From the NCBI GenBank assembly GCA_002331565.1, contig DCZC01000158.1:958-29388 (forward strand): DNA of 28,431 nt, given 5' to 3'. Each line of letters opens with the position of its first letter. Position 1 is the stretch's first letter. The notes beneath the pieces were generated by a model, which worked only from the letters and a program-made list of their open reading frames with translations, ran no database searches and was not told where the DNA came from. Source of the DNA: Gemmatimonas sp. UBA2094. GTDB taxonomy: Bacteria; Gemmatimonadota; Gemmatimonadetes; Gemmatimonadales; Gemmatimonadaceae. The position numbers were made by a program, and so were the translations under genes. Shown here piece after piece: positions 7,635 to 15,765 of the stretch.

Positions 7635-9062
7635 TCAGACGGTCTCGACCTTCAGGAGGTTCGTCGTACCCGGCACATCGAACGGCACGCCGGCGGTCAC
7701 GAGCACCCGGTCGCCCTTGGTGACGAGATTGAGATCGAGCGCCTCCCGCAACGCCATCGCCACCATGTGATCGTACCCGCGCGCCGTGGGTACGAGCCGT
7801 GGCATCACGCCCCACACCAGCGCGAGCTGGCGACACACACGGGGCTCGTCCGTGAGCGCAAGGATGGGGACGCTGGGCCGGTGCGACGACACGATGCGCG
7901 CCGTGAACCCGCTCTTCGTAAACACCGCCACCAGCGGCGCATCGAGCATGCGCACGGCGGCCACCGTGGCGGCCGCGATCGCCTCCTCGGTGTTCACGCC
8001 GCTGGCTACCCGGCGATCGAGACGGTGCGCGTTGGAGGGACGCGGACGTGTTTCGATCTCCTTGATGATGCGACGCATCGCTTCGACGGCGAGCTTGGGA
8101 TAGTGCCCGGCGGCCGTCTCGGCCGAAAGCATCACCGCGTCGGTGCCGTCGAGAATGGCGTTGGCCACGTCGCTCGCCTCGGCGCGCGTGGGGCGCGGAT
8201 TGTCGATCATCGACTCGAGCATCTGGGTGGCCGTGATGACCGGCCGGCCCATGCGATTGGCCGTGGCGATGATGTGCTTCTGCGCGATGGGCACCTCCTC
8301 GAACGGGAGTTCCACCCCGAGATCCCCGCGCGCCACCATGACCGCGTCGGTGGAGCGCATGATCTCCTCGATGTTCTCGAGGGCCACGTCCTTCTCGATC
8401 TTGGCCACGACGAGCATCGTTTTCGGAATGAGCGCGCGCAGTTCGTCGATATCCTGCGCGCGACGCACGAAGCTGAGCGCCACCATGTCCAGGTCGTTGG
8501 CAACGGCGAACTCGAGGTCGGCCCGGTCCTTCTCCGTGAGCGACGGCGCCGACACGGCGATGCCCGGCAGATTCATGCCCTTGTTGCTGCTGAGCAGGCC
8601 GCCATGCACCACGGTGCACCATACCCGTGGCGCGTCCACCCGCGTCACCGCCAGTTCGAAGAGTCCGTCGTTGATGAGCACCCGGTTGCCCGTGGTCACA
8701 TCATGACAGAGATCGGCGTAGGTGATGGGGATTTCGTCGCCACTCGCCGACTCTTCGGGCACCAGCACCACCGTGCTGCCCACCGCAAGCTCGCGCTTCT
8801 CGGGGAGGACCCCGATGCGGATGCGCGGCCCCTGCAGGTCGCCGAGGATGGCCACCGGACGCCCCGCCGCCTCGGACACTTCCCGCACCAGCGCAATCGT
8901 CCGCGCGTGCTGCTCGTGCGTGCCGTGCGAGAAGTTGATGCGCGCGACATCGAGACCTGCATCGACGAGGGCGCGGATGGTCTCTGCCGTGTCACTGGCC
9001 GGACCGAGCGTGCCCACGATTTTCGTTCGGGGCACATGAGCGCGCGTGAAGTGAGTGGTCAT
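7635..9062 (-). CDS. pyk: Pyruvate kinase
   Basis: This enzyme converts phosphoenolpyruvate and ADP to pyruvate and ATP, the last step of glycolysis. It has 475 residues, the normal bacterial length. Visible motifs are TKIVGTLGPAS at the N-terminus, ARINFSHGTHE, GDLQGPRIRIG, the catalytic lysine in VVAKIEKDVALENIEEI, and the metal-binding MVARGDLGVELPFEEVP. The C-terminal domain ends in the short form GDRVLVTAGVPF...TNLLKVETV, typical of allosteric bacterial enzymes. The ATG at 9062 has no Shine-Dalgarno sequence. It follows tal by 36 bp and precedes the PhnP-like hydrolase by 22 bp, so it is very likely part of one transcript. Confidence 0.97.
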   Translation of the reverse strand: MTTHFTRAHVPRTKIVGTLGPASDTAETIRALVDAGLDVARINFSHGTHEQHARTIALVREVSEAAGRPVAILGDLQGPRIRIGVLPEKRELAVGSTVVLVPEESASGDEIPITYADLCHDVTTGNRVLINDGLFELAVTRVDAPRVWCTVVHGGLLSSNKGMNLPGIAVSAPSLTEKDRADLEFAVANDLDMVALSFVRRAQDIDELRALIPKTMLVVAKIEKDVALENIEEIMRSTDAVMVARGDLGVELPFEEVPIAQKHIIATANRMGRPVITATQMLESMIDNPRPTRAEASDVANAILDGTDAVMLSAETAAGHYPKLAVEAMRRIIKEIETRPRPSNAHRLDRRVASGVNTEEAIAAATVAAVRMLDAPLVAVFTKSGFTARIVSSHRPSVPILALTDEPRVCRQLALVWGVMPRLVPTARGYDHMVAMALREALDLNLVTKGDRVLVTAGVPFDVPGTTNLLKVETV

Positions 9063-9098
9063 GATGTCGGGATCGGCCGTCGGGGAGGTGGGGGCGTA

Positions 9099-10205
9099 TC
9101 AGGCAGTCGCGGCGAGCGCGGCGCGCTTGCGGGCGAGCCCGGCGAGCAGCGTCACGAACGACTGTTCGAAGGAGCCGAGTCCCTCCGCCAACAACGTATC
9201 GGTCACCGTCTGCAACGACACGCCGGTGGCCTCGAGTGCGGCAAGTGCGCGTTCGGCCTCGGCCACCTGCTCGGTTACCGATGTGCGGACTTCGCCGTGA
9301 TCACGAAACGCTTCGAGCGTCGCCGGCGGCAGGGTGTTGACGGTGTCGGGACCGATGAGTTCCTCGACGTAGATCACGTCGCGATAAGCGGGGTTCTTGG
9401 TGCTGGTGCTGGCCCAGAGCGGACGCTGGACGCGCGCGCCCTTCGCGGCGAGCGGTGCCCAGCGCGGGCCGGCGAAACTCGCCTGGAAGAGGCGGTACGC
9501 CAGCTTCGCGTTGGCAATGGCCGCCTTGCCCTGCAGCGCCATTGCCTCATCGCCCATGCCGCCGAGTTGCTTGTCGATGGCCGAGTCGACCCGGCTCACG
9601 AAGAAGCTCGCCACTGAGCCGATCTTGTCCACTGGCAGTCCGGCCCCTGCGCGCTGTTCGAGACCTGCGAGGTACGCCTCGATAACGCGCGCGTGCGCTT
9701 CGACAGAGAAGAGCAGCGTGACGTTCACGTTGATACCGTCGGCGATGAGCTGCCGAATGGCGTCGGCGCCTTCGACGGTGCCCGGCACCTTGATCATGAG
9801 ATTGGGGCGATCGACGATCTGCCACAGCCGGCGCGCTTCGGCCACGGTGCCCGCCGCATCACGCGCCAGATCGGGCGAAACTTCGAGGGACACATACCCG
9901 TCCTGTCCTTCGGTGCGATCGTACACGACGCGGAAGGCATCACAGGCGTTGCGCACATCCGTCGTCGCCAGGACGAAAAAGGCCTCACGATCGGACAGCG
10001 CCGCCTCGACGGTGGCCAACTGTTCGTCGTAGGCCGATCCCTCCGCCAACGCCTTCTCGAAGATCGTGGGATTGGAGGTCATGCCGGTGAGGGCATCCTC
10101 GGCGATGCGCCGCGTGAGATCTCCATTGGAGAGCATCGTGCGATCGATATAGTCGAGCCACAGGGACTGACCAGCAGCGTGCAGAGCGTGCAGACGAGCG
10201 GACAT
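9099..10205 (-). CDS. tal: Transaldolase
   Basis: Transaldolase moves a three-carbon dihydroxyacetone unit between sugar phosphates in the non-oxidative pentose phosphate pathway. The N-terminal family signature ALTGMTSNPTIFEKA and the Schiff-base lysine in NLMIKVPGT are present, as is the late STSTKNPAYRDV motif. With 368 residues it fits the longer mycobacterial-type transaldolase rather than the 310-320-residue E. coli type. The chosen ATG at 10205 (MSARLHALH) gives the normal start of the family; the frame is open about 40 codons further, but that part has no family character. It is the first gene of the carbon-metabolism run. A promoter must lie between it and the divergent S41 peptidase; TACCAT about 42 nt upstream of the ATG (minus strand) is a weak -10 candidate. 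Confidence 0.95.
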   Translation of the reverse strand: MSARLHALHAAGQSLWLDYIDRTMLSNGDLTRRIAEDALTGMTSNPTIFEKALAEGSAYDEQLATVEAALSDREAFFVLATTDVRNACDAFRVVYDRTEGQDGYVSLEVSPDLARDAAGTVAEARRLWQIVDRPNLMIKVPGTVEGADAIRQLIADGINVNVTLLFSVEAHARVIEAYLAGLEQRAGAGLPVDKIGSVASFFVSRVDSAIDKQLGGMGDEAMALQGKAAIANAKLAYRLFQASFAGPRWAPLAAKGARVQRPLWASTSTKNPAYRDVIYVEELIGPDTVNTLPPATLEAFRDHGEVRTSVTEQVAEAERALAALEATGVSLQTVTDTLLAEGLGSFEQSFVTLLAGLARKRAALAATA

Positions 10206-10333
10206 GGGATCCGGAGAAGACTCGTGAAGAGGTGGTCGAGCAGTGGATGGTAATGTGCTGCACACGGCCACAGGGAGAGCAGTGGCCGATTGTTTCTGAA
10301 AATAGCCGGTTAGCCGACACATCCACTCGCCTT

Positions 10334-10339
10334 TAGCTT
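10334..10339 (+). promoter_or_regulatory. Putative -10 box of the S41 peptidase gene (leaderless type)
   Basis: TAGCTT lies 6 nt before the ATG at 10346. No clear -35 box is seen. The same TAGCTT-6-ATG pattern occurs before the YfiT gene on the other strand, so chance is less likely. Confidence 0.5.
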
Positions 10340-10345
10340 GTGCTC

Positions 10346-11788
10346 ATGCAGCGATTCATCCCCATCCTTTTGGTGCTGTCTGCCGTGGCTGCCTGCGCAG
10401 GGTCAACGCGCGGCCGGACCCCGGCCGGTTCCCCGACACCGTCGTCGATGGTGTCCCCGGTTGCCGCGTCGGCCGGGGCTTCGTGCACTGCGCCGGTGCG
10501 TGGCGGGGCGTCGCGGGCCGAGGCGCCGGTCAGCGACGGGGCGGCCGTGTTCGATACGGCATGGACGATCATCCGCCGCACGCACTGGGACACGACGTAC
10601 AACGGGGTGAACTGGGAGGCCGTGCGCGAGGAGTTGCGGCCCGCAGCGGCCGCCGCGAAGACCCGGGGGGAGCTGCGACAGGTGCTGAGCACCATGGTGG
10701 GGCGACTCAGGCAATCGCACTTCTCCATCATCCCGCAGGAGGTTGCGGACGCCTCGACGGTGGAGCGTCGTGACACCGCACGTGGCGACCGGGCGTCCGG
10801 GACGGCCGGGTTCGATACGCGACTCGGGCCGTCGGGGATGCTGGTGGCCGAAGTGGACACGGGCGGGCCGGCTTGGCGCCAGGGAGTGCGTCCGGGGTGG
10901 GAGGTCGTGGCCATCGGCGGCTGTCCGCTGGCCGACCGGCTCTCCCGGCTATCCGCCGATCTCGAACCACGGCGCCGTTCGCTCATGGCATGGCAAAGCA
11001 CGTCCGCCCTGCTCACGGGACTCGAGGGGGACACGGTGCCGGTGACGTTTCGCGACGGCGATGACGTCTCGCGAACAATCGCGATCACGCTGGGCCCGGT
11101 TGCGGGCACGGTCACAAAGTTCGGCAACCTGCCCCCCGTGGCGGCGCATCTCACCTGGCATCGCGTGCAGCGCGACGGCCGCACGGTGGGCGTGATCCGG
11201 TTCGACATCTGGATGCCGGTGCTCGCGGCGCAGTTCGACGCCGCGATCGATTCGTTGCGTACGGCCGATGCCATCGTGCTCGACGTGCGGGGAAACCTCG
11301 GGGGCGTGGGTGGCATGTCGATGGGCTTCGCCGGCCACTTCCTCGACAGCGCCTCGTCGCTGGGGGAGATGCAGCAGCGCGGCGGCACCATGCTCTTCCG
11401 GGCCAACCCCCGGCGGGTGGATACCCGGTTGCGGGCGGTGACGCCCTTCCGCGGGCCGCTTGCCCTCGTGGTGGACGCCCAGTCGGCCAGCACCACCGAA
11501 ATCTTCGCCGGCGGCCTGCAGGCGCTCGGTCGCGCCAGAGTCTTCGGTTCTCTCACGGCTGGTCAGGCGCTGCCCTCGGTGCCGGAGAAGCTGCCCAACG
11601 GCGACATCCTGTACCATGCCATCGCCAACTTCGTGGGCCCCACCGGGAAACCCGTCGAAGGCGACGGGGTCACACCCGATCAGGTCGTGCCGATCGATCG
11701 CCGAGCCCTGTTGCGTGGCACGGATTCCGCGCTCGATGCGGCAATCACGTGGGCGGCACGGCGGGCGCCGCTGCGGTTGCACCCCTGA
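10346..11788 (+). CDS. S41-family peptidase-like lipoprotein
   Basis: This protein of 480 residues belongs to the C-terminal-processing/tricorn peptidase family (S41). It begins with a lipoprotein signal (VAAC, lipid-anchored cysteine C17), then a low-complexity linker to about 60, a helical region, a PDZ-like segment around GMLVAEVDTGGPAWRQGV (164-181), and the S41 domain from about 280. The expected nucleophile is S382 in QSASTTEIF. At the place of the CtpA/Tsp catalytic lysine, 25 residues later, there is glutamine (Q407 in GSLTAGQALPS). Relatives that lack this lysine use a tricorn-like His/Ser/Glu network, so it may be active by that route or may be a pseudoenzyme. ATG at 10346 is preferred over the GTG at 10340 because TAGCTT lies just upstream. 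The gene stands alone, divergent from tal. Confidence 0.85.
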   Translation: MQRFIPILLVLSAVAACAGSTRGRTPAGSPTPSSMVSPVAASAGASCTAPVRGGASRAEAPVSDGAAVFDTAWTIIRRTHWDTTYNGVNWEAVREELRPAAAAAKTRGELRQVLSTMVGRLRQSHFSIIPQEVADASTVERRDTARGDRASGTAGFDTRLGPSGMLVAEVDTGGPAWRQGVRPGWEVVAIGGCPLADRLSRLSADLEPRRRSLMAWQSTSALLTGLEGDTVPVTFRDGDDVSRTIAITLGPVAGTVTKFGNLPPVAAHLTWHRVQRDGRTVGVIRFDIWMPVLAAQFDAAIDSLRTADAIVLDVRGNLGGVGGMSMGFAGHFLDSASSLGEMQQRGGTMLFRANPRRVDTRLRAVTPFRGPLALVVDAQSASTTEIFAGGLQALGRARVFGSLTAGQALPSVPEKLPNGDILYHAIANFVGPTGKPVEGDGVTPDQVVPIDRRALLRGTDSALDAAITWAARRAPLRLHP

Positions 11789-11854
11789 GGCCCTCGCAAT
11801 TCACCAGTTCACCCGTTCATGATTCGTTGGTGACGCGATTCTCACGTTCCATTC

Positions 11855-11860
11855 AGGAGA
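11855..11860 (+). promoter_or_regulatory. Ribosome binding site of the LolA-like gene
   Basis: AGGAGA lies 6 nt before the ATG at 11867. It is one of the few strong Shine-Dalgarno sequences in the window and fixes the start, which also gives a good signal peptide. Confidence 0.75.
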
Positions 11861-11866
11861 AATACC

Positions 11867-12631
11867 ATGATCCTCCAGCACACCATGCGCACCGCCTTCG
11901 CCGCCGCTACGGCGCTTCTGCTGGCGGCGCCGGCGGCGAATGCCCAACCGCTTCCTTCGGCGGCTGACGTCGTGGCCAAACATGTGGCAGCGATTGGCGG
12001 CAAGGATGCGATTTCGAAGATCACGTCGGTCAAGCAGACAGGCGCCATGGAGATCACCGCGGCGGGCATGACCGCCGACCTCGAAATGGTGATGGTCGCG
12101 CCCAACAAGCAGTCGATGAAGATGACGCTGGCCGGCCTCGGCGAGATTCTCAGCGGCACGGACGGCAATGTGGCGTGGTCGGTGAACCCGATGCAGGGCG
12201 CGCGCGTGCTCGAGGGCAAGGAAGCGGCGACCATCAAGGAGCAGGCCGACTTCGTCGCGACCATGCTCTACTCGGCCGAGAAGTTCTCGTCGATGGCGAA
12301 CGAAGGCATCGTCGACTTCAACGGCGAGAAGGCCTACAAGATCAAGATGGTGCGCAAGGACACCGGCACCGAGTCGTGGAATTACTTCTCGGTGGCGAGC
12401 GGGCTACAGATCGGCAGTGAAGCCACGCTGCATTCGGAGATGGGCACCATGTCCACGAGCACCACGCTCGCGGACTACAAGCAGTTCGGCCCCATCAAGA
12501 TGGCCACGCGCAGCGAGATGATGACGGGTCCACAGAAGATGGTGCTCACCATCAAGTCGGCCGAGTTCAACACGGCGGGCGCGGACGCGGTGAGCGTACC
12601 GGCTGCGGTACTGCCGCTCATCAAGAAATAA
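11867..12631 (+). CDS. Exported LolA/outer-membrane-lipoprotein-sorting-like protein
   Basis: This protein of 254 residues has a clear Sec signal peptide (hydrophobic AAATALLLAAPAANA, cleavage near residue 26 before QPLPS), so it is periplasmic or surface exposed. The mature part opens with ADVVAKHVAAIGGKDAISKITSVKQTG, the pattern seen in proteins annotated as outer membrane lipoprotein-sorting or similar beta-rich lipid-binding domains, and continues with alternating beta-type segments rich in methionine and lysine. It ends IKSAEFNTAGADAVSVPAAVLPLIKK, also typical of that group. There is no lipobox. No partner gene of the Lol pathway is nearby, so a true LolA role is not supported; it may bind a lipid or another hydrophobic ligand. 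The start is fixed by a strong ribosome binding site. It lies 78 bp after the S41 gene and may share its transcript. Confidence 0.7.
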   Translation: MILQHTMRTAFAAATALLLAAPAANAQPLPSAADVVAKHVAAIGGKDAISKITSVKQTGAMEITAAGMTADLEMVMVAPNKQSMKMTLAGLGEILSGTDGNVAWSVNPMQGARVLEGKEAATIKEQADFVATMLYSAEKFSSMANEGIVDFNGEKAYKIKMVRKDTGTESWNYFSVASGLQIGSEATLHSEMGTMSTSTTLADYKQFGPIKMATRSEMMTGPQKMVLTIKSAEFNTAGADAVSVPAAVLPLIKK

Positions 12632-12695
12632 GACGCGGTTTCCGGTGACGATGCGGCAGGGGGCTGGGAGGCGCCGGTTCGCTCCGGCCCCGTAA

Positions 12696-13634
12696 TCATC
12701 GGGCGGGATCGGCCACGAAGGCGAGCATCGTCGCATCGGGGTTCACGGCGAGCCGCGTGATGTTGCGCAGCCCCGCACTGCTGTAGTCGGCGATCTCCGT
12801 CCAGCCACTGCTGCCGCGCGTCCACCGCAGCAGTTTGCTGCCGCTGCCCACGAGCAGTGTGTTGCCGTCGCTCCACGCCACGTCTTCGCTACCACTCGGC
12901 AGCGTGACGAGCGGCGTGAATGTGCGCGTCGCCGGGTCGAAGTCCATGACCTGCCACGGTGCGGTGCCCTTCTGCACGACGCTCGCGTGCGACGTGCCGG
13001 GAATGCGATGGAGCGAGCGGCCGATATTGCGACCGACGACCTCCGTACGGCCCGTGCCGTGGTGGCCCATCTGCATGGTGACCGGTGAGCCAAGCACGAA
13101 CAGCACCCAGGTGGAATCGGTGGGCTGGGCGAAGTAGCCCACGGGTTTCGTGTCGGCGAACAGCACCTGGTCGGGCGCGCCGTCGAGCGGCGTGCGCCAG
13201 AGACGTTGCGTGGAGTCGCGCTCCACGCGTATCACCGTGAGCGCCCGCCCGTCCGCGGTGGGGAACGCCGAGTATTCGCTTTCGGGCGCGGTGGTGGTCA
13301 CGCGGACCGTGGTGTTCGCGGCGATGTCGAATCGATAGATGTCGGCCTGCGCGTCGTCTCGCGTGGAGGTGTAATACACGCGGCGCCCATCGCGCGAGAA
13401 CGCCGGCTGATTGTCGTAACCCGGCCGGTTCGTGATGTTGCGCGGGGTGCCCGCCGCGAGCGTGGCTCCCTGCCCGGCAAGCGGCACGAGAAAGACCTCC
13501 GACGACGGAGCCGGCGGCGATGTGCGCGGAATGCCCGGCTGGGCATGAACGAGACCGGGGTGCAGCACGACGGCGGCCGAGCAGACCAGGGCCGCCGCGG
13601 GGCGGCGGACCGGAAGGTGGAGAAGCAGCGGCAT
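12696..13634 (-). CDS. Exported PD40/TolB-like beta-propeller protein
   Basis: This 312-residue protein has a Sec signal peptide from the ATG at 13634 (hydrophobic core AAALVCSAAVVL, cleavage after VHA near residue 31). The mature part contains PD40-type repeats: NQPAFSRDGRRVYYTSTRDD with ADIYRFDIA, then ESEYSAFPTADGRALTVIRVE, later SEDVAWSDGNTLLVGSGSKL and ITRLAVNPDATMLAFVADP. These are blades like those of TolB and of prolyl-oligopeptidase propellers, but there is no peptidase domain and no other Tol gene. It probably binds a protein or other ligand in the periplasm; function unknown. The frame is open 30 codons upstream but that part is arginine-rich. No ribosome binding site is visible; TAGCTT at 13675-13680 on the minus strand is a likely -10 box giving a leader of about 30 nt. 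Confidence 0.78.
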   Translation of the reverse strand: MPLLLHLPVRRPAAALVCSAAVVLHPGLVHAQPGIPRTSPPAPSSEVFLVPLAGQGATLAAGTPRNITNRPGYDNQPAFSRDGRRVYYTSTRDDAQADIYRFDIAANTTVRVTTTAPESEYSAFPTADGRALTVIRVERDSTQRLWRTPLDGAPDQVLFADTKPVGYFAQPTDSTWVLFVLGSPVTMQMGHHGTGRTEVVGRNIGRSLHRIPGTSHASVVQKGTAPWQVMDFDPATRTFTPLVTLPSGSEDVAWSDGNTLLVGSGSKLLRWTRGSSGWTEIADYSSAGLRNITRLAVNPDATMLAFVADPAR

Positions 13635-13674
13635 GAGGGGGACGAGGCGGAAGAGCGCGCGCGACGGATCTCCA

Positions 13675-13680
13675 AAGCTA
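13675..13680 (-). promoter_or_regulatory. Putative -10 box of the PD40 protein gene
   Basis: TAGCTT on the minus strand, the same hexamer as upstream of the S41 and YfiT genes, lies 40 nt before the ATG at 13634. It faces the TAGCCT box of the divergent lipoprotein gene 35 bp away. Confidence 0.35.
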
Positions 13681-13691
13681 CGGCGCCGCCG

Positions 13692-13721
13692 TTGCGCCCG
13701 CAGGCCCGACGCGACTAGCCT
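13692..13721 (+). promoter_or_regulatory. Putative promoter of the 14-repeat lipoprotein gene
   Basis: TTGCGC (13692-13697) and TAGCCT (13716-13721) are separated by 18 bp, and the ATG at 13729 follows the second box by 7 nt. This would make the message leaderless. Both hexamers are partial matches to the consensus. Confidence 0.45.
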
Positions 13722-13728
13722 CACGGAT

Positions 13729-15747
13729 ATGCGCGTTCAAGTGCTTCTCTGCGCCGTCGCAATGTCGCTGGTTCTGAGTGGATGCAGCGACGGCCCCACG
13801 CAATCGACCGTGGCCGGCTCCCGCCTCGTGTCGCTCCAGGTATCCCCGGCGTCGGTCAACCTGCCGGCCGGCGAACAGCAATCGTTGACCGTGGAGGCGC
13901 GAGATGCGGCGGGTGCGGTGCTCCCGTCGCCGGTGATCGAGTGGCGCAGTGATGCGCCGGCGGTGGCGACGGTGAACGCGAGCGGGGTGGTGCGTGCCGT
14001 GGCGCCCGGTATCGCGCGCATCACCGCCAACGCTACGGGGGTGAGCGGCCCACTCTCGGCGCTGGTCACGGCGACCGTGACGGCCGATGTGCCCGATATC
14101 GCGTCGTGGCGCACGGCGCGCGCAGGGCTGACCGACGTGACGTTGCTGGGCGCGTGGGACGACGGCGCCGGCACGACGTACGCCGTGGGGCAGAACGGCG
14201 GTGTGCTCCGTTCGCGCAACGATGGCCCGTGGGAAGTGGTACCGGTGGGCACGACCGAGACCATCGCGGGCATCTGGGGGAGTTCTCCCACCGACATCTG
14301 GATGGTGGGCACGAACGGGCTCGTGCTGCGCGGCAACGGCTCGGCGTTCGCGCCGGTGAGCACGGGCAGCTCGACCACCTACCTCGAAGTGTGGGGACGG
14401 TCGGCCACGGAGGTCTACATTACCGGCGATCGTGGCGTGATCCTGCGATGGGACGGCTCGCGCTTCGAGCCCATGGTCACGGGGGTCACAGACGAACTGT
14501 GGGGGATCTGGGGTCCCAATCCCACGACGCTGTTCGCAGTGGGCAACAACGGCACGATTCTGCGCTACAATGGCAGCACGTGGACGCGGCAGTCGGTGCC
14601 CGATGCCGTGCCGTTCTTCGATGTGTGGGGCACGAGCGCGGGCAACGTATTCGCCGTGGGCATTCAAGGCACCGTCGTACGCTTCGACGGTGTGCAGTGG
14701 CAACGCATGCCCACGCCCGGCACCGCAAATCTGTTCGCCCTGCGCGGCCGCGCGTTCAACGATGTGTATGCGGTGGGGAACTCGGGGGCCACGTATCACT
14801 TCGACGGCACGTCGTGGCGCGCGCTCACGCTGGGGATCGGCTCCAATCTGCGCGCCGTTGCCGTTCGCGCAGACGGGGCCCTGCGCTTCGCGGGCTGGTA
14901 CGGCACGGTGATCACGCTGCGCGGTATCGGCCCGGGGGCCAGCACCGTGGTGGAGACGAGCAACCCACCGTTGCTGTCGCTGTACGGCAGTGGCAACACG
15001 ATGTTCGCCGTGGGATTCGGCGGGACGGTCCTGCGCCGCCAGGGCGAGCAATGGATTACGGAGAAGGTGCCGTCGGCCAATGACCTCTACAGCATCAACG
15101 GCAATGGGCTTGCCGACATCGTGGCGGTGGGCGACACGGGGAGCATCCTGCGCTACGACGGCACCACGTGGCGCCGCGATGCGTCGCCAGTGACCGGGGT
15201 GCTGCGGTACGTGTGGAGCGGCGGCGGCCAACACGTGATCGTGGGTGAGCGCGGTACCATTCTGCGCTCGAACGGGACGGCGTGGACGCCGCAGCAGAGC
15301 GGCACACAGCGGTTTCTCCGCGCGGCATGGGGCGCCGACGCGCAGAACGTGTGGGCGGTGGGCGACAGCGGTACCGTGCTGCGCTTCGACGGGGGCCAGT
15401 GGCGCAGCATGGCCGTGCCCACGCAGAGCCGCCTGCGCGCCATATGGGGCACCGGCGCCAACGACGTGTTCGCCGTTGGGGATACCGGCACGGTGTTGCG
15501 CTACGACGGCATCAGCTGGCGAGCGTTTCCCCGCCCTACGGCCCGCGACCTGCGCGCGCTGTGGGGGCGCGGACCCACGGAAGTGTACGCGGTGGGCGAC
15601 AGCGGGACGGTGCTGCGCTTCAACGGGGTGGCGTGGAAGACTCTGAACGCGCCCTGGAAGAGCACCGTGTACACGCTGTTCGGGGTGCCGGGGACGGGGC
15701 GAGTGGCGGGAGCGGGAGAGGGCGGCCGGATCTTCGAGTCCAACTGA
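13729..15747 (+). CDS. Lipoprotein with BIG2 domain and 14 propeller-type repeats
   Basis: This 672-residue protein begins with a lipoprotein signal peptide (LVLSGC, lipid-anchored C19), so it sits on a membrane facing outward. Residues about 33-118 form a bacterial Ig-like (BIG2) domain: LVSLQVSPASVNLPAGEQQS, then VATVNASGVVRAVAPGIARITA. From 134 to the end come 14 tandem units of 38-40 residues, with the pattern IWG-(6)-VFAVGDTGTVLRYDGTSWR. The marker position (W in most units) falls at 143, 183, 222, 261, 300, 339, 379, 419, 458, 496, 534, 573, 612 and 651. I infer beta-propeller blades like those of WD/Kelch-type or YCF48-like folds. There is no catalytic motif, so a binding or adhesive role is likely. 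The ATG at 13729 is preferred over an open upstream extension. The gene diverges from the PD40 gene, and both products are propeller-like and exported. Confidence 0.85.
   Translation: MRVQVLLCAVAMSLVLSGCSDGPTQSTVAGSRLVSLQVSPASVNLPAGEQQSLTVEARDAAGAVLPSPVIEWRSDAPAVATVNASGVVRAVAPGIARITANATGVSGPLSALVTATVTADVPDIASWRTARAGLTDVTLLGAWDDGAGTTYAVGQNGGVLRSRNDGPWEVVPVGTTETIAGIWGSSPTDIWMVGTNGLVLRGNGSAFAPVSTGSSTTYLEVWGRSATEVYITGDRGVILRWDGSRFEPMVTGVTDELWGIWGPNPTTLFAVGNNGTILRYNGSTWTRQSVPDAVPFFDVWGTSAGNVFAVGIQGTVVRFDGVQWQRMPTPGTANLFALRGRAFNDVYAVGNSGATYHFDGTSWRALTLGIGSNLRAVAVRADGALRFAGWYGTVITLRGIGPGASTVVETSNPPLLSLYGSGNTMFAVGFGGTVLRRQGEQWITEKVPSANDLYSINGNGLADIVAVGDTGSILRYDGTTWRRDASPVTGVLRYVWSGGGQHVIVGERGTILRSNGTAWTPQQSGTQRFLRAAWGADAQNVWAVGDSGTVLRFDGGQWRSMAVPTQSRLRAIWGTGANDVFAVGDTGTVLRYDGISWRAFPRPTARDLRALWGRGPTEVYAVGDSGTVLRFNGVAWKTLNAPWKSTVYTLFGVPGTGRVAGAGEGGRIFESN
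14128..15747 (+). repeat. Fourteen in-frame repeats of about 117 bp coding for propeller blades
   Basis: The repeats are clear at protein level and only moderately similar in DNA, so they are old rather than recent copies. Units 9-13 are most alike (for example VFAVGDTGTVLRYDG, VWAVGDSGTVLRFDG, VYAVGDSGTVLRFNG), unit 7 is the most degenerate, and unit 14 lacks the last strand with its tryptophan. The segment just before unit 1 (ASWRTARAG) looks like that missing last strand. Confidence 0.85.
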
Positions 15748-15765
15748 TCGCGGCGCCCTGCCGTC

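Noticed and set aside
7620..9617. Long open frame (665 codons) on the plus strand across pyk and tal
   Set aside because: It spans two conserved enzyme genes on the other strand and their gap, and has Arg/His-rich composition with no family motif.
12632..12695. Possible bidirectional terminator between the LolA-like and PD40 genes
   Set aside because: There is a 5-bp GCCGG/CCGGC stem, but no T-run on either side, so the evidence is too weak.
13678..15234. Long open frame (518 codons) on the minus strand, antisense to the 14-repeat lipoprotein
   Set aside because: It repeats only because the opposite strand does. The plus-strand frame has a signal peptide, a BIG2 domain and conserved repeats.
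14128..15747. CRISPR-like or tandem DNA repeat array
   Set aside because: The periodicity is about 117 bp, in frame, and similar only at protein level, with no identical direct repeats or spacers.
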